Below, piece by piece: positions 7,461-17,594 of a DNA stretch of 64,000 nt; within the stretch, counting starts at the first letter, position 1; every line of letters begins with the position of its first letter. The stretch comes from Tildeniella torsiva UHER 1998/13D (GTDB taxonomy: Bacteria > Cyanobacteriota > Cyanobacteriia > Phormidesmidales > Phormidesmidaceae). Made by a program: the position numbers and the translations under genes. The stretch is from positions 335,242 through 399,241 of the forward strand of contig JAHHIH010000002.1 in assembly GCA_019358835.1 (NCBI GenBank), given 5' to 3'. The notes beneath the pieces are model-generated. The model did not search any database, was not told the DNA's origin, and saw only the letters and a program-made list of their open reading frames with translations.

Positions 7461-9227
7461 ATGGAAAGATTTAACCTAAAGGGCTTCAGGCGGTTTTGGG
7501 CGATCGCCAAGAGCTACTGGTTTGGCGACGAAAAATGGAAAGCCGGGGGCCTGCTGCTGCTGATTGCGGTATTTCTGCTGGGCTACACCGGCCTCAGCGT
7601 GGTGCTCAATAACAAGCGCGGTGTGCTGATCTCGGCCCTCTCGGCCAAAGACGAAGCCCGCTTTTGGGAGACGGTGCTGGTTTTTATCGCCGTGCTGGTG
7701 GCCTACGCGCCGCTGATGGCGGGCTACGACTACCTGCAAAAGCGCCTGGGGCTAGAGTGGCGGCGCTGGCTGACCGGGCGGTTTGTGGATGATTACTTTG
7801 GCGATCGCGCCTTCTACGACATTCAGCAGTTCCACCCCGACATCGACAACCCCGACCAGCGCATCGCTGAGGATGTGAAGAACTTCACCCAGCAATCTTT
7901 GGCGCTGCTGTTAGTCGTCGTCAGCTCCGTCCTACAGGTGATCGCCTTTAGCGGCGTGCTGTGGGGCATTTCCAAAAACCTGGTGGGCTTTCTGGTGCTC
8001 TACGCCCTGCTGGGCACCCTGGTGACGGTAGGGATCTTTGGTCAGCCCCTGGTGCGGCTCAACTTTGAGCAGCTGAAACGGGAGGCCAACTTTCGCTTTA
8101 GCCTGGTGCGGATTCGTGAAAATGCCGAGGCGATCGCCTTTTACCGAGGCGAAGCCCAAGAGGCCAGCCAGGTGAATAACCGCTTTATGGCCGCCTTCGA
8201 GAATTTCAAAAAGCTGATCGTCTGGGAACTTAACCTCAACGCCCTCACCAACGCCTACGAGTTCATTCCCTTTGTGCTGCCCGCGATCGTAGTGGCCCCG
8301 GCGGTGTTCTCCGGCGATCTCGAAGTGGGCAAGGTCTCCGAGGCCCAGGGAGCCTTTGTGCGGGTGTTCTTTTCCCTCAACGTGGTGGTGGCCCGGTTCT
8401 CAGAACTGACCTCCTTTGGGGCAGGCATCGATCGTCTTTACAGCTTTGCCGAAGCCCTCAATCACATAGAGCCTGAGGCCCCAGCGGCGGCAGATTCCTT
8501 AGCATCCGTAGCCGATCCCACGGCGGAAGACCCTTCAGAATCCCTCAACCGGCCCACGATCGCCATTGAAACCTCAGCCTCCCTGGCGCTGAAGCAGTTC
8601 ACCCTGCAAACCCCCAACTACCAGCGCACCCTGGTCGAAAATCTCTCTATAGATATCCCCGACAAAACCGGGCTGCTGATTGTGGGGCCGAGCGGCTGCG
8701 GCAAGAGTTCGCTGCTGCGGGCGATCGCCGGTCTCTGGCATTCCGGCAGCGGCACCATCCACCGCCCCGAGCTAGACAACATTCTCTTTTTGCCCCAAAA
8801 GCCCTACATGATTCTCGGTACCCTGCGAGAGCAGCTGCTCTACCCCAACACTAGCCAGACCGTGGACGATGCTGGTCTTCAGTCCGCCCTAGAGCAGGTC
8901 AATCTGGCGAACTTGGCCGAGCGCTTCGGCGGCTTTGATGCCGTAGAAGAATGGGGTGATGTGCTCTCCTTAGGCGAGCAGCAAAGGCTCACCTTCGCCC
9001 GCATTTTGGTCAGCCAGCCCGACTTTGCCATTCTCGACGAAGCCACCAGCGCTCTCGATTTAGCCAACGAAGCCAGGCTCTACGACCATCTACGCCACAG
9101 CGGCACCACTTTTGTCAGCGTCGGCCACCGCGAATCGCTCAACGACTACCACCAAAACACCCTAGAACTGGGCGAAGACCACACCTGGGTGCTCAAAACG
9201 CCAGGGCTAGCCACGGCTGATTCCTAA
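7461..9227 (+). CDS. ABC transporter, SbmA/YddA-type fused permease-ATPase
   Basis: A half-transporter with membrane and ATPase domains in one chain, of the SbmA/BacA-like (vitamin B12/peptide) family. The N-terminal half carries several membrane helices (LLLLIAVFLLGYTGLSVVL; ALLLVVVSSVLQVIAFSGV) and the family stretch GLEWRRWLTGRFVDDYF. The ATPase domain has Walker A GPSGCGKSS, signature LSLGEQQRL, Walker B FAILDEATSALD and a switch His in SVGHR. ATG 7461 with GGGAG upstream is preferred to TTG 7434. The transported compound is unknown. Confidence 0.92.
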   Translation: MERFNLKGFRRFWAIAKSYWFGDEKWKAGGLLLLIAVFLLGYTGLSVVLNNKRGVLISALSAKDEARFWETVLVFIAVLVAYAPLMAGYDYLQKRLGLEWRRWLTGRFVDDYFGDRAFYDIQQFHPDIDNPDQRIAEDVKNFTQQSLALLLVVVSSVLQVIAFSGVLWGISKNLVGFLVLYALLGTLVTVGIFGQPLVRLNFEQLKREANFRFSLVRIRENAEAIAFYRGEAQEASQVNNRFMAAFENFKKLIVWELNLNALTNAYEFIPFVLPAIVVAPAVFSGDLEVGKVSEAQGAFVRVFFSLNVVVARFSELTSFGAGIDRLYSFAEALNHIEPEAPAAADSLASVADPTAEDPSESLNRPTIAIETSASLALKQFTLQTPNYQRTLVENLSIDIPDKTGLLIVGPSGCGKSSLLRAIAGLWHSGSGTIHRPELDNILFLPQKPYMILGTLREQLLYPNTSQTVDDAGLQSALEQVNLANLAERFGGFDAVEEWGDVLSLGEQQRLTFARILVSQPDFAILDEATSALDLANEARLYDHLRHSGTTFVSVGHRESLNDYHQNTLELGEDHTWVLKTPGLATADS

Positions 9228-9562
9228 CATTGCATGACATTAGGGCGCTATTTCGTGGTGATGGCTACGGATCGCCCAAAGGTTAGTGCTTACCCTTTGA
9301 TGATTCATAAAAACGGCTTAGATTTCATGCCATGGTTCCCAAGTTATCAAGTTTTCACAATCTACAAGATGCCTTCAGCGTCTACATCCCAGGGTTCAGG
9401 GCAACATCTAGCAGCCCAATTCACCCCCACAGTAGGCATATTTACTCTGAGATCGTTAAGATAGACAGATTGAAACATGCAAAAAATGCCCATCGCCTGT
9501 TGAATCTTAAGAATTAATTAACTTTTGAGCTACAATTCTCATGGGTAACGAGGAGTGTCGTT
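9228..9562 (+). other. Intergenic, AT-rich, with DUF1815 leader
   Basis: No gene is supported here. The last 80 bases are AT-rich and contain a TACAAT (9531-9536) that could be a -10 element, without a good -35. A strong ribosome-binding site GAGGAG (9550-9555) lies 7 bases before the ATG at 9563. Confidence 0.5.
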
Positions 9563-9907
9563 ATGTTTGTCAGATTAGCCGAGCAGCACCGTCAATTTGT
9601 TAGAGACCTGGTCATGAACCTGCAAGCACTGGCCACCGTGCTTGAGGGTATGGGCTACCTAGCCTCCTGCTACACCTGTGGCGGCCAGATGAACAGTGCC
9701 TCCTTTATGGTGAGCCTGGGCGATGACCATCTGATTCGCTTTTTGGTGTCCGACTACGGCATCACCTGGACTGAAATGCGCGACGACCGCGAGCTGATGA
9801 AGCTGGAAGGGGCTGAGGCCATTCACCAACTGCAAGAGTTAGCTAACCTGGTTAAGTTTCGCATTCAGCCGACCAGCGCCAAAAAAGGGGTACATAGCAA
9901 GGTCTAG
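9563..9907 (+). CDS. DUF1815 family conserved cyanobacterial protein
   Basis: A 114-residue protein that I recognise as the DUF1815 family, conserved among cyanobacteria and without known function. Seen: FVRLAEQHRQFVRDLVMNLQ at the start, a CYTCGG motif with two cysteines, then SLGDDHLIRFLVSDYGITWTEMRDDRELMKLEG. No signal peptide or membrane segment, so it is probably cytoplasmic. A strong RBS (GAGGAG, 7-base spacing) supports this start and expression. It is followed by its own rho-independent terminator, so it is monocistronic. Confidence 0.82.
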   Translation: MFVRLAEQHRQFVRDLVMNLQALATVLEGMGYLASCYTCGGQMNSASFMVSLGDDHLIRFLVSDYGITWTEMRDDRELMKLEGAEAIHQLQELANLVKFRIQPTSAKKGVHSKV

Positions 9908-9974
9908 CCTGCCTCGATCTGCGCCGAGCTAAACCTAGAGCCAAAGCAATATCTCTGCTCCCCCTTAGGGGACT

Positions 9975-10002
9975 AGCACCGCTTAACCATCGGTGTTTTT
10001 TT
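9975..10002 (+). terminator. Rho-independent terminator after DUF1815 gene
   Basis: Stem AGCACCG/CGGTGTT (with wobble at the base), 9-base loop, followed by a run of seven T. It lies 68 bases after the stop of the DUF1815 gene and before the convergent aspartokinase end. Confidence 0.8.
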
Positions 10003-10039
10003 GGTTTGGGTTTTAGCAGAACTGTTGGAATAGGGCCGA

Positions 10040-11848
10040 TCAAGCCGGTACAACGGTGCGCTCTAGCCCCGCTAGGCCAAAGGCGTTGTGCACAGCCCGT
10101 AGAGCCGTAACCCCCTCCTCTTCGGCCACCAGACAGCTAATTTTAATCTCTGAGGTGGCAATCATTTGCAGGTTAATGCCCTGCTCTGAGAGTGCTTTGA
10201 ACATGCGCGCGGCGACTCCGGGGGCGTAGATCATGCCGGTGCCGACGACGCTGACCTTGGCGATCGCCTCGTCTACCGCCACATTCCCTAAGCCCAGCTC
10301 GGCGGCGGCAGATTCAACCACGGCTTTAGCGGTCTGGGCATCGCCCTGGGCCACGGTAAAGGCAATGTCGCGGGTGGCCTGGCCCTGCACCAGACGGCAG
10401 CGCTGGGACTGAATGATCATGTCAACACTGACCCCGTGGGTGGCCAGCAGCTGAAAGATGTGGGCGGCCATGCCGGGGCGATCGGGCACGTGGCGGATGG
10501 CAACGCGGGCCTGCTTGGTATCCAGAGCGGCCCCGCGCACCAGGGGAGCCTCGGCGGCCATGGGCGAATCCGTCTGGGGCATGGGGGAGGAGGTAACCTC
10601 AAAGGCCTCGCAGAGGACGGCAATGGCGCGATCGCAGTCTGCGACATCAATGGTGCAGCTGACCTTCACCTCTGAGGTCGAAATCAGCTGAATGTTGATC
10701 CCCGCTGCTGCCAGGGACGAGAACATCTTGGCGGCTACCCCTGGCCGACCGATCATGCCCGCCCCGGCAATGCTGATCTTGGCCATGCGCTGGTCTACCA
10801 TCACCTCGGCCTGGGTGGTGTCGGTGGGGTTGCTGCGCAGCGCCGGGGCAATGGCCTCGGCCACCGCTTCGGCCCGGTTGAGGTTGGCCCTGACCATGGT
10901 GAAGGCAATGTCGTTGGTGTTGCCCTCATGGATCGACTGAATGATTAAATCGACATTCAGCGCCTGGGTGGCCAGTTCGCCAAACAAGCGGGCGGCAATG
11001 CCGGGGCGATCGGGAATTCGCAGCAGGGCCACCTTGGCCTGGTCGGTGTCAAACTCTACGGCATCCACCGGGTGGGCCAGCTCTAGCCCTTCGAGGGGCC
11101 GGGGCTGAGGACGGGGAGAGATCACGCGGGTGCCCGGCTCATCGGTCCAGCTCGATCGCACCACCAGGGTGACGCCGTAGTTGCGGGCAATCTCCACCGC
11201 GCGGGGGTGCAGCACCTTGGCCCCCAGGCTGGCCAGCTCCAGCATTTCGTCGCTGGTGATCTCATCCATCAGCTGGGCCTCGGGCACCAGGCGCGGGTCG
11301 GTGGTGAGAATGCCCGGTACATCGGTATAGATTTCGCATTTCTCGGCCTGAAGTGCCGCCGCTAGGGCCACTGCCGATGTGTCAGACCCGCCCCGGCCCA
11401 GGGTGGTAATTTCCAAATCTGTGGTCTGGCTAATGCCCTGGAACCCAGCCACCACAATCACCTTGCCTTCGTCGATGTGGCGCTGGAGGCGATCGGTTTT
11501 AATTTTTAGAATGCGGGCGCGAGTGTGCTCGGCCTCGGTGACAATGCCCACCTGAGCCCCCGTCAGGGAAATGGCGTCTTGCCCCAGGGCGTGCAGGGCC
11601 ATGGTCAGCAGGGCAATTGTTACCTGCTCGCCAGTGGAGAGCAGCATATCCATCTCACGACGGCTGGGCTGATCGGTAATATCGTTGGCGAGCTTTACCA
11701 GGCCATCGGTGGTTTTGCCCATGGCAGACACCACCACCACCACCGAGTGCCCGGCCTCCACGGTGGCTTTAACCCGCTGGGCCACCGCCTGAATGCGCTC
11801 CACGGTGCCCACGGAGGTGCCGCCATATTTCTGTACGATCAGCGTCAT
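10040..11848 (-). CDS. lysC: Aspartate kinase with four ACT domains
   Basis: Phosphorylates aspartate, the first step towards lysine, threonine and methionine. The kinase domain begins with MTLIVQKYGGTSVGTVERI and has TTLGRGGSDTSAVALAAAL, typical of the catalytic core. Four ACT modules follow in two pairs, recognisable by VALLRIPDRPGIAARLFGEL, ISIAGAGMIGRPGVAAKMFSSL, VAIRHVPDRPGMAAHIFQLL and VSVVGTGMIYAPGVAARMFKAL. This doubled arrangement, about 600 residues, is the usual cyanobacterial form and implies feedback control by lysine and/or threonine. ATG 11848 is chosen; the 26 codons upstream look non-coding. Confidence 0.95.
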   Translation of the reverse strand: MTLIVQKYGGTSVGTVERIQAVAQRVKATVEAGHSVVVVVSAMGKTTDGLVKLANDITDQPSRREMDMLLSTGEQVTIALLTMALHALGQDAISLTGAQVGIVTEAEHTRARILKIKTDRLQRHIDEGKVIVVAGFQGISQTTDLEITTLGRGGSDTSAVALAAALQAEKCEIYTDVPGILTTDPRLVPEAQLMDEITSDEMLELASLGAKVLHPRAVEIARNYGVTLVVRSSWTDEPGTRVISPRPQPRPLEGLELAHPVDAVEFDTDQAKVALLRIPDRPGIAARLFGELATQALNVDLIIQSIHEGNTNDIAFTMVRANLNRAEAVAEAIAPALRSNPTDTTQAEVMVDQRMAKISIAGAGMIGRPGVAAKMFSSLAAAGINIQLISTSEVKVSCTIDVADCDRAIAVLCEAFEVTSSPMPQTDSPMAAEAPLVRGAALDTKQARVAIRHVPDRPGMAAHIFQLLATHGVSVDMIIQSQRCRLVQGQATRDIAFTVAQGDAQTAKAVVESAAAELGLGNVAVDEAIAKVSVVGTGMIYAPGVAARMFKALSEQGINLQMIATSEIKISCLVAEEEGVTALRAVHNAFGLAGLERTVVPA

Positions 11849-12163
11849 AGCCCTATGTCTTGTCTCCCTGCGATCGCGAGATAGGCTCTTCTCACCCCGT
11901 TGCCGAAGCGCAGAAAAGCTCCCCAAATTTTAGCCCTCTTACCGCAGCCCAAACGCGGTATTGCCTAGATTGTTTGGGCAGGGCTGACAAAAGCCAGATC
12001 TTTAACTTTATCAGCCCGTCCCCGGCGATCGAAACCCCCAGGATTCAACTTGTCGTAATCTTGCACGGGCTGCGGGGAGCTGCGCGGATATAGCACAGCG
12101 CACAGTATTTAGCGGTATCCTGCTTTATAACGAAAAGTAACAACTTGCTTCCCTGGTATTGTC

Positions 12164-13588
12164 ATGCAGACTGTCTCACGCTCCGACCAAGCCGCCACGG
12201 CCTCCGACTCAGCCCGCCCAGACGCTTCCCCCACCGTTGAGGTGCCGCCCGTTACCCCCGGCAAGCATCAGGTGGTGATTATTGGGGGAGGTTTTGGCGG
12301 GCTCTATGCGGCCCAGCAGCTCGGTCGTGCCGACGTAGAAGTCACCCTGATCGACAAGCGCAACTTTCACCTGTTTCAGCCGCTGCTGTACCAGGTAGCC
12401 ACGGGCGGCCTCTCCCCCGGCGACATCGCCTCTCCCCTGCGCGGCATCCTCAGCGCCCAAAAGAACACCCGAGTGCTGATGGGGGAGGTCACCAATGTTG
12501 ACCCTGGCCCGCAGGTGGTCAGCCTGGCCGATGGCCGCATTGTGGCCTACGACAGCCTGATTGTGGCCACGGGCATGAGCCACTTTTACTTTGGCCGCGA
12601 CGACTGGGCCGAGGTGGCCCCCGGTCTCAAAACCGTAGAAGACGCCCTGGAAATGCGGCGGCGCATCTTTGCCGCCTTTGAAAAAGCCGAGAACACCGCT
12701 GACCCCGAACTCAGACAAACCCTGCTCACCTTCGTGATCGTGGGCGGCGGCCCCACCGGGGTAGAACTGGCCGGAGCCCTGGCCGAGCTAGCTTTTCATA
12801 CCCTGTGCAACGATTTTCGCCACATTGACACCACCGATAGCCGCATTCTATTGGTCGAGGGCATGGATCGGGTGCTGCCGCCCTTTCCAGCTGAACTGTC
12901 GGCCCGCGCCAACACCGACCTAGAGAAAATGGGTGTTGAGGTGCTAACCCGGTCTCTGGTAACGGATATTTCGGGTCACCAGATCACCCTGAAGCAGGGG
13001 GATGAGGTCACCACCCTCCAGGCGGGCACCGTACTGTGGGCCGCCGGAGTGCGCGACCCCGGCATGGGCGGCATTTTGGCCGAGAGAACTGGGGCCGAGC
13101 GCGATCGCTCGGGTCGCGTCATCGTTAACAGCGACCTCAGCCTGCCCACCCACCCGAATATTTTTGTGGTGGGCGATCTGGCCCACTTTGCGCACCAGGG
13201 CGATGGCGCGGCCTCCCCAGAGGGGAATCGCCCCCTGCCCGGCGTAGCCCCCGTGGCCATGCAGGAGGGCAAATACGTGGCGCGGCTGATTCAAAAGCAG
13301 CTCAAAAACGAAACCCTGCCTCCCTTCGAGTACAAAGACAGCGGCAGCCTGGCGGTAATTGGTCGCCACGCCGCCGTGGTAAATCTGCCCTGGGCCAAGC
13401 TCACCGGCTTTTTCGCCTGGTTTGTGTGGCTGTTTGTGCACATCTTTTATCTGATCGAGTTTGACAACAAGCTTATGGTGATGACCCAGTGGGTGGCTAA
13501 CTATCTCACCCGCAAGCAGGGGTCACGCCTGATTACCGAAAAGGTGTTTGAGAGGGGTGACGTTCGCGCCCCAGCCAACCCTGGCTAG
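12164..13588 (+). CDS. Type II NADH dehydrogenase (NDH-2)
   Basis: Single-subunit, non-proton-pumping NAD(P)H:quinone oxidoreductase, related to cyanobacterial NdbA/B/C proteins. An unusual polar N-terminal lead of about 35 residues precedes the FAD-binding site VVIIGGGFGGLYAAQQL. NFHLFQPLLYQVATGGLSP is the family quinone-side motif, VIVGGGPTGVELAGALAEL is the NADH site, and NIFVVGDLAH contacts FAD. A hydrophobic segment near the C terminus (FFAWFVWLFVHIFYLIEF) probably anchors it to the membrane. It is monocistronic, with a strong terminator 32 bases downstream. Confidence 0.93.
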   Translation: MQTVSRSDQAATASDSARPDASPTVEVPPVTPGKHQVVIIGGGFGGLYAAQQLGRADVEVTLIDKRNFHLFQPLLYQVATGGLSPGDIASPLRGILSAQKNTRVLMGEVTNVDPGPQVVSLADGRIVAYDSLIVATGMSHFYFGRDDWAEVAPGLKTVEDALEMRRRIFAAFEKAENTADPELRQTLLTFVIVGGGPTGVELAGALAELAFHTLCNDFRHIDTTDSRILLVEGMDRVLPPFPAELSARANTDLEKMGVEVLTRSLVTDISGHQITLKQGDEVTTLQAGTVLWAAGVRDPGMGGILAERTGAERDRSGRVIVNSDLSLPTHPNIFVVGDLAHFAHQGDGAASPEGNRPLPGVAPVAMQEGKYVARLIQKQLKNETLPPFEYKDSGSLAVIGRHAAVVNLPWAKLTGFFAWFVWLFVHIFYLIEFDNKLMVMTQWVANYLTRKQGSRLITEKVFERGDVRAPANPG

Positions 13589-13619
13589 GGCGCGGTGGGG
13601 CTAACGAGTTATGCGATTG

Positions 13620-13649
13620 AGCACCAGGCGGCTTGTCTGGTGCTTTTTT
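13620..13649 (+). terminator. Rho-independent terminator after NDH-2 gene
   Basis: Perfect 8-bp stem AGCACCAG/CTGGTGCT with a 9-base loop, followed by TTTTTT. Located 31 bases after the NDH-2 stop. Confidence 0.9.
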
Positions 13650-13787
13650 GCAGTGCCCTATTCTGAAGGGCAAGTGGGTGGTGAGGCGATCGCGCGTCTA
13701 GACCGCTTCTCGGGCGAAAGGGTAGTATCAAAGGCCACCGCCAACCCTGAGCGGTTCCTGTCTTAGGCCATTCCCATTTGCCCCACC

Positions 13788-14093
13788 ATGCCCACCGATC
13801 CCCAAACTCTGCCCGACTACGAGCGCGATCTGCTGGCGGCGCTAGCCTATTTCCTCGGCCGTGACCCCGATGCCCAGGCTCGCGCCTGCCTGTGCATGTA
13901 TCTGCGCCAGGCCGAACCCCGCATTATGGCCCAGGTGCGCTACTACGCCCACCGTCTGTCGGCCCAAACCGGTCAGCCGCTCGACCCCTACGAACTGCTC
14001 GCGATGATTTCCCAGTCGCCGGATGCGGTGACGGCCCTACTGCCCGATTTAGGGCAGGTCCATGATGCTGAGCAGCCCGACGTATTTAGCTAA
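13788..14093 (+). CDS. Conserved hypothetical protein, small helical
   Basis: A 101-residue protein I cannot assign to a named family. It is predicted soluble and mostly helical: ERDLLAALAYFLGRDPDAQARACLCMYLRQAEPRIMAQVRYYAHRL, then a proline-containing turn and YELLAMISQSPDAVTALLPDL. Codon use matches the neighbours and the ATG at 13788 is clear, so it is probably a real gene. It stands alone between the NDH-2 terminator and an inverted repeat. Confidence 0.65.
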   Translation: MPTDPQTLPDYERDLLAALAYFLGRDPDAQARACLCMYLRQAEPRIMAQVRYYAHRLSAQTGQPLDPYELLAMISQSPDAVTALLPDLGQVHDAEQPDVFS

Positions 14094-14112
14094 TGTTTAG
14101 GCTGGATGTAGA

Positions 14113-14148
14113 TACAGACAGATACAAAACGTATACAGCCTGTCTGTA
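14113..14148. promoter_or_regulatory. Inverted repeat upstream of FecR-domain gene
   Basis: TACAGACAG (14113-14121) and CTGTCTGTA (14140-14148) are perfect inverted repeats with an 18-base spacer; with two mismatches the arms extend to 14 bases. It begins about 20 bases after the preceding stop, with no T run after it. It could be an operator for the FecR-domain gene or a structured transcript end. Confidence 0.45.
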
Positions 14149-14317
14149 GGTACGAGGCTCGAATTTGCCAATTTGCCAGCCCAAACAGTACCTTTAGTCG
14201 CGTCACAAAACCTTAGTGCGGGTGAACTCGCGATCGCACGGGTTAAGTTTCGCAATTTATGCTGAATTTAGAGGGTTGCCTGTGTATAGATCCTATCAAG
14301 GCAACTCAGTGGAACTT

Positions 14318-15427
14318 ATGATGGCGTCTTTTTGGTTATTGGGGTTTAGACGACAGCCCAGCCCTAGCTGGAGGCGGTTTGCGCGACTCATGGGGGCAGC
14401 GCTTGTGGGCAGCAGCCTGCTGGCCTTACCAGGGCAGCGAGCCCAGGGCCAGTCGATCTCTGCCGCCACCGTGACCGAAATTTTAGACAGCAACCAGGTC
14501 TACATTCAAAACCGCGCAGCCCAGGTCAACAGCGTGGCCCAGCAGCGCCAGCAGGTTAGGACTCGGGACGCCCGGGCATCGCTGCGGTTTAACACAGGAG
14601 CCGTCGCCCGCTTAGCCCACAACTCTAGTTTGGTGATTGGGCAGTGTGCCCAGATCAACCGGGGCACGCTGCTGGTCAACGGCAATCTCAACGGCTGCTC
14701 GACCTCTACCGTCGCCGGGGTGCGGGGCACAATTTATACCATTGAAGTTACCGAAACCGGGGAGACCATTATTCAGGTCTTTGAGGGGGAAGTGGTGGTG
14801 GCGCGTAACCCCGAGCCAGTGGAGCCAATGGCCGACGACTTTGACCCGCTCGATCCATCCCTAGACCCAACAGTACCCACCACAGACCCGGTGGTTCCCT
14901 TCGTTAACCCGATGGAGCCATCTACGCCGCCGCCTGAGCCAGCGCCAGTAGAGCCTCCCCCCCTGGGGTCGCCCGATCCAACCGTGCCACCCGACCCAAC
15001 TCCCCCAATCACACCCACTACTCCAATCCCGATTACTCCACTAACCGGGCCGCCGCTCACTTTCCTCACCGCACCGAAGCAAAACAGCTCTTCATCGGTG
15101 GATGGCGAAGATCCTAAACCAGCTTTGCCGACTGACGAGACCCAGGCAGAAACCGTAGACTTTGCGCCACAGGACACTATTACCCTGGAGGAGGGGCAAC
15201 AGGTGATCGTGGATGCCGAGGACGACGAGGCCGTGATTTCGTCCCTAAGCCCCGAAGATTTTATTGAGCTGCTAGAAGGCCCGCTGATTGACGGTTTTGC
15301 AGTAGAAATACCCGGCATGGCTAACCTGCGTCGCTCCTTTGAGCAGCTGTTTCCGGGGGTGCCGCTGCCCTACTACTGGCTGCCCTCGATTCCCAGTCCA
15401 CCAATCCGCTTTCCCTTCCCGTTCTAG
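14318..15427 (+). CDS. FecR-domain exported protein with proline-rich region
   Basis: Exported protein with a FecR-type domain. After a basic start and hydrophobic signal (WRRFARLMGAALVGSSLLALPG) comes the domain: QVRTRDARASLRFNTGAVARLAHNSSLVIG, then INRGTLLVNG, STVAGVRGTIYTIEV and IQVFEGEVVVA. A long low-complexity region rich in P, T, E and D follows (about residues 165-260), then an acidic tail. FecR domains in cyanobacteria are often outer-envelope proteins rather than iron-signalling regulators; no sigma-factor gene is adjacent. The frame is open to GTG 14216, but ATG 14318 places the signal peptide near the start. Confidence 0.78.
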   Translation: MMASFWLLGFRRQPSPSWRRFARLMGAALVGSSLLALPGQRAQGQSISAATVTEILDSNQVYIQNRAAQVNSVAQQRQQVRTRDARASLRFNTGAVARLAHNSSLVIGQCAQINRGTLLVNGNLNGCSTSTVAGVRGTIYTIEVTETGETIIQVFEGEVVVARNPEPVEPMADDFDPLDPSLDPTVPTTDPVVPFVNPMEPSTPPPEPAPVEPPPLGSPDPTVPPDPTPPITPTTPIPITPLTGPPLTFLTAPKQNSSSSVDGEDPKPALPTDETQAETVDFAPQDTITLEEGQQVIVDAEDDEAVISSLSPEDFIELLEGPLIDGFAVEIPGMANLRRSFEQLFPGVPLPYYWLPSIPSPPIRFPFPF

Positions 15428-15546
15428 GGGAAGGCTTCTAGCATGGAAGCCTGTGGTTGGGGAACTGTAAGCGTATGACCAGGCTCGTAGGGGTCTGTAG
15501 CAGCAGCGTCGATCGTCCAGCGTTTGCGTCTTAGGAAACGGTTGCC

Positions 15547-17499
15547 ATGGTTAGATCCTATCGGCGTATTTTTCAGCTGGGGCACGGGTTGATGGTGAGC
15601 TGGGCCGTGTTTGGCGCGATCGCTCTCACCTCTCAGCACCCGTGGATTGTGCTGATTGAGGGCCAGGCCCAGTCGTTTTTGCTGCGCCTGCGGGGGCCGG
15701 TGACACCCCCAGAAGAAATCGTCATTCTGGGGATTGACGAGTACTCGCTGACCCAGGGCGACCTGTACCAGGCTGACCCAGAGCGCTACCCCTTTTTGGC
15801 CCCGCTGGAGATCTGGCCCTGGCGGCGTCAGGCCTACGCCCAGGCTATTGAGCAGCTAATGGCCGCCGGAGCCAAGGCGGTAGCGATTGACGTGCTGCTG
15901 GTTGACCCCAGCGGCTACGGCCCCGAGGACGATGCGGCCTTAGACGCCACCCTGGCTCGGTGGGGCGATCGCGTAGCCCTGGCCGCCGCCTACGATGTGT
16001 CGAGCAGTGACTTTGGTCTCTTTACCAACCTGCTAGAGCCGATCTATGGCGACCAGACTCGGGCGGGCCTAATTAACCTGGAGGCCGATGCCGACGGGAA
16101 GTATCGCGCCTTCCCCGATCGGGGAATCGAAAATTTGCGCCAGACCCACGGCTTTGGCGATGATTTGCCGTCTCTGGCGGGGGCTACCCTGGCCGCCGCC
16201 AACTACCCCAACCCCGATCGCCAGGGTCAAGATCTGTTCTTCTATGGCCCGGCGGGCAGCTTTCCGGTGGTGTCGTTTGTGCAGGTGCTCGACCCCAATA
16301 ACTGGCCCCTGATCGCCGACCAGTTCAAAGGCAAAATTGTGCTGATTGGCCCCATGGCCGAGTCGTTTCAAGACCGCAAGCGGACGCCCATAGACGGGGC
16401 CATGCCGGGGGTCGAAATTCACGCCCACGCCCTGGCTAACCTGATGGAAGGCCGCACCGTCAACCCGGCGATCGCCAACCCCCTAGCCCAGGGACTGCTG
16501 ACGGCGATCGCCATTGGCGCAGTCGGTCTGGGGCTGGGCTATCGCTTCACTCAGCCCGTGCCCAGGCTGGTGGGCTTTGTGGGCGCGATCGCCACCTGGG
16601 GTGCGATCGCCTACCTGCTGATGGTGCACCGCGATCGCCTCATCCCCCTGGCCATTCCCGTCGCCTGCCTGGGCATGGGCGGCGTCACCTACATCGCTAC
16701 CGGGGCCGTCAGCAACCGGCTCGAAGAACAGCGCCTGCGCCGCACCCTAGAGCGCTACGTGGCCCCCTCGGTCGCCCAAGAAATTCTCAACCAGCCCGAA
16801 GACTTTACCAGCCTCACCGTGGGGCAAAAGTTTCAGGCGGCGGTTCTGTTTTCAGACATTCGCGGGTTTAGCCGCATTTCGTACCAGCTGGGGGCGGTTG
16901 AAACCGTCAGCCTGCTCAACTCCTACCTAGATGTGATGGTGGACGCCATTCTGGAGTACCGGGGCACCATCGACAAGTTCATCGGCGACGCGGTGATGGC
17001 CGAGTTTGGCGCACCCAAATCTCTCGGGCCAGAGCAGGATGCCCTCGGTGCCGTCTCCGCTGCCCTGGCCATGCGCGAGGCGCTGGCCACCCTACGCATT
17101 GCCCTCAAAGAACAAGGGCTGCCGCCCCTCTTTAACGGCATTGGCATCAGCTATGGCGAGCTGGTGGTGGGCAATGTGGGGTCGGTGCAGCGGCTAGAGT
17201 ACACCGCCATTGGCGACACTGTAAACGTCGCCAGCCGCATTGAGGGGTTGACCAAAATGGTCGGCACCGATCTGTTGATTACCCAGCCCTGCTACGACTT
17301 GGTAAAAGACCACGTCATCGCCGTAGACCACGGCACCCATGTGTTGGCCGGGCGCGAGCAAGAATCGGTTCAGGTTTATGGCGTGGTTGCCTTCAAGGGC
17401 GAAAGCGATGACCTCTACCAGCAGGTGCAAACAGACTTGATTGAACACCTGAGCCAGCCAAAGGCCATAACCTTGACTAGCAGAGACAAAACGACCTGA
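15547..17499 (+). CDS. CHASE2-domain class III adenylate cyclase
   Basis: Membrane sensor that makes cAMP. An N-terminal membrane segment ([15 protein letters not shown]) is followed by an extracytoplasmic CHASE2 domain (about 35-310; [47 protein letters not shown]), three membrane helices (about 315-390) and the catalytic domain. Metal aspartates are Asp437 ([11 protein letters not shown]) and Asp481 ([11 protein letters not shown]). The substrate-choosing residues are Lys477 and Thr553 ([10 protein letters not shown]), the Lys/Thr pair of class IIIb cyclases, so ATP is predicted and bicarbonate stimulation is possible. The CHASE2 ligand is unknown. AGGAAAC precedes the ATG. Confidence 0.93.
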   Translation: MVRSYRRIFQLGHGLMVSWAVFGAIALTSQHPWIVLIEGQAQSFLLRLRGPVTPPEEIVILGIDEYSLTQGDLYQADPERYPFLAPLEIWPWRRQAYAQAIEQLMAAGAKAVAIDVLLVDPSGYGPEDDAALDATLARWGDRVALAAAYDVSSSDFGLFTNLLEPIYGDQTRAGLINLEADADGKYRAFPDRGIENLRQTHGFGDDLPSLAGATLAAANYPNPDRQGQDLFFYGPAGSFPVVSFVQVLDPNNWPLIADQFKGKIVLIGPMAESFQDRKRTPIDGAMPGVEIHAHALANLMEGRTVNPAIANPLAQGLLTAIAIGAVGLGLGYRFTQPVPRLVGFVGAIATWGAIAYLLMVHRDRLIPLAIPVACLGMGGVTYIATGAVSNRLEEQRLRRTLERYVAPSVAQEILNQPEDFTSLTVGQKFQAAVLFSDIRGFSRISYQLGAVETVSLLNSYLDVMVDAILEYRGTIDKFIGDAVMAEFGAPKSLGPEQDALGAVSAALAMREALATLRIALKEQGLPPLFNGIGISYGELVVGNVGSVQRLEYTAIGDTVNVASRIEGLTKMVGTDLLITQPCYDLVKDHVIAVDHGTHVLAGREQESVQVYGVVAFKGESDDLYQQVQTDLIEHLSQPKAITLTSRDKTT

Positions 17500-17502
17500 T
17501 TG

Positions 17503-17542
17503 CAAAAAAAAGGGTGAGTCAGCTAAATGCTCGACCCACCCT
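17503..17542 (-). terminator. Rho-independent terminator of rpe
   Basis: On the minus strand, AGGGTGGGTC and GACTCACCCT form a 10-bp stem with one wobble pair, followed by a run of eight T. It lies about 50 bases past the rpe stop and just before the convergent cyclase stop. Confidence 0.88.
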
Positions 17543-17594
17543 CCTGAGCGCCTCCACCTCGAAAGGATGCGCCTAAAAGTTGCCTTTTACCCGA

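Noticed and set aside
15432..15452. AGGCTTC/GAAGCCT hairpin after the FecR-domain gene as a terminator
   Set aside because: Short 7-bp stem and no T run; not enough to call a terminator.
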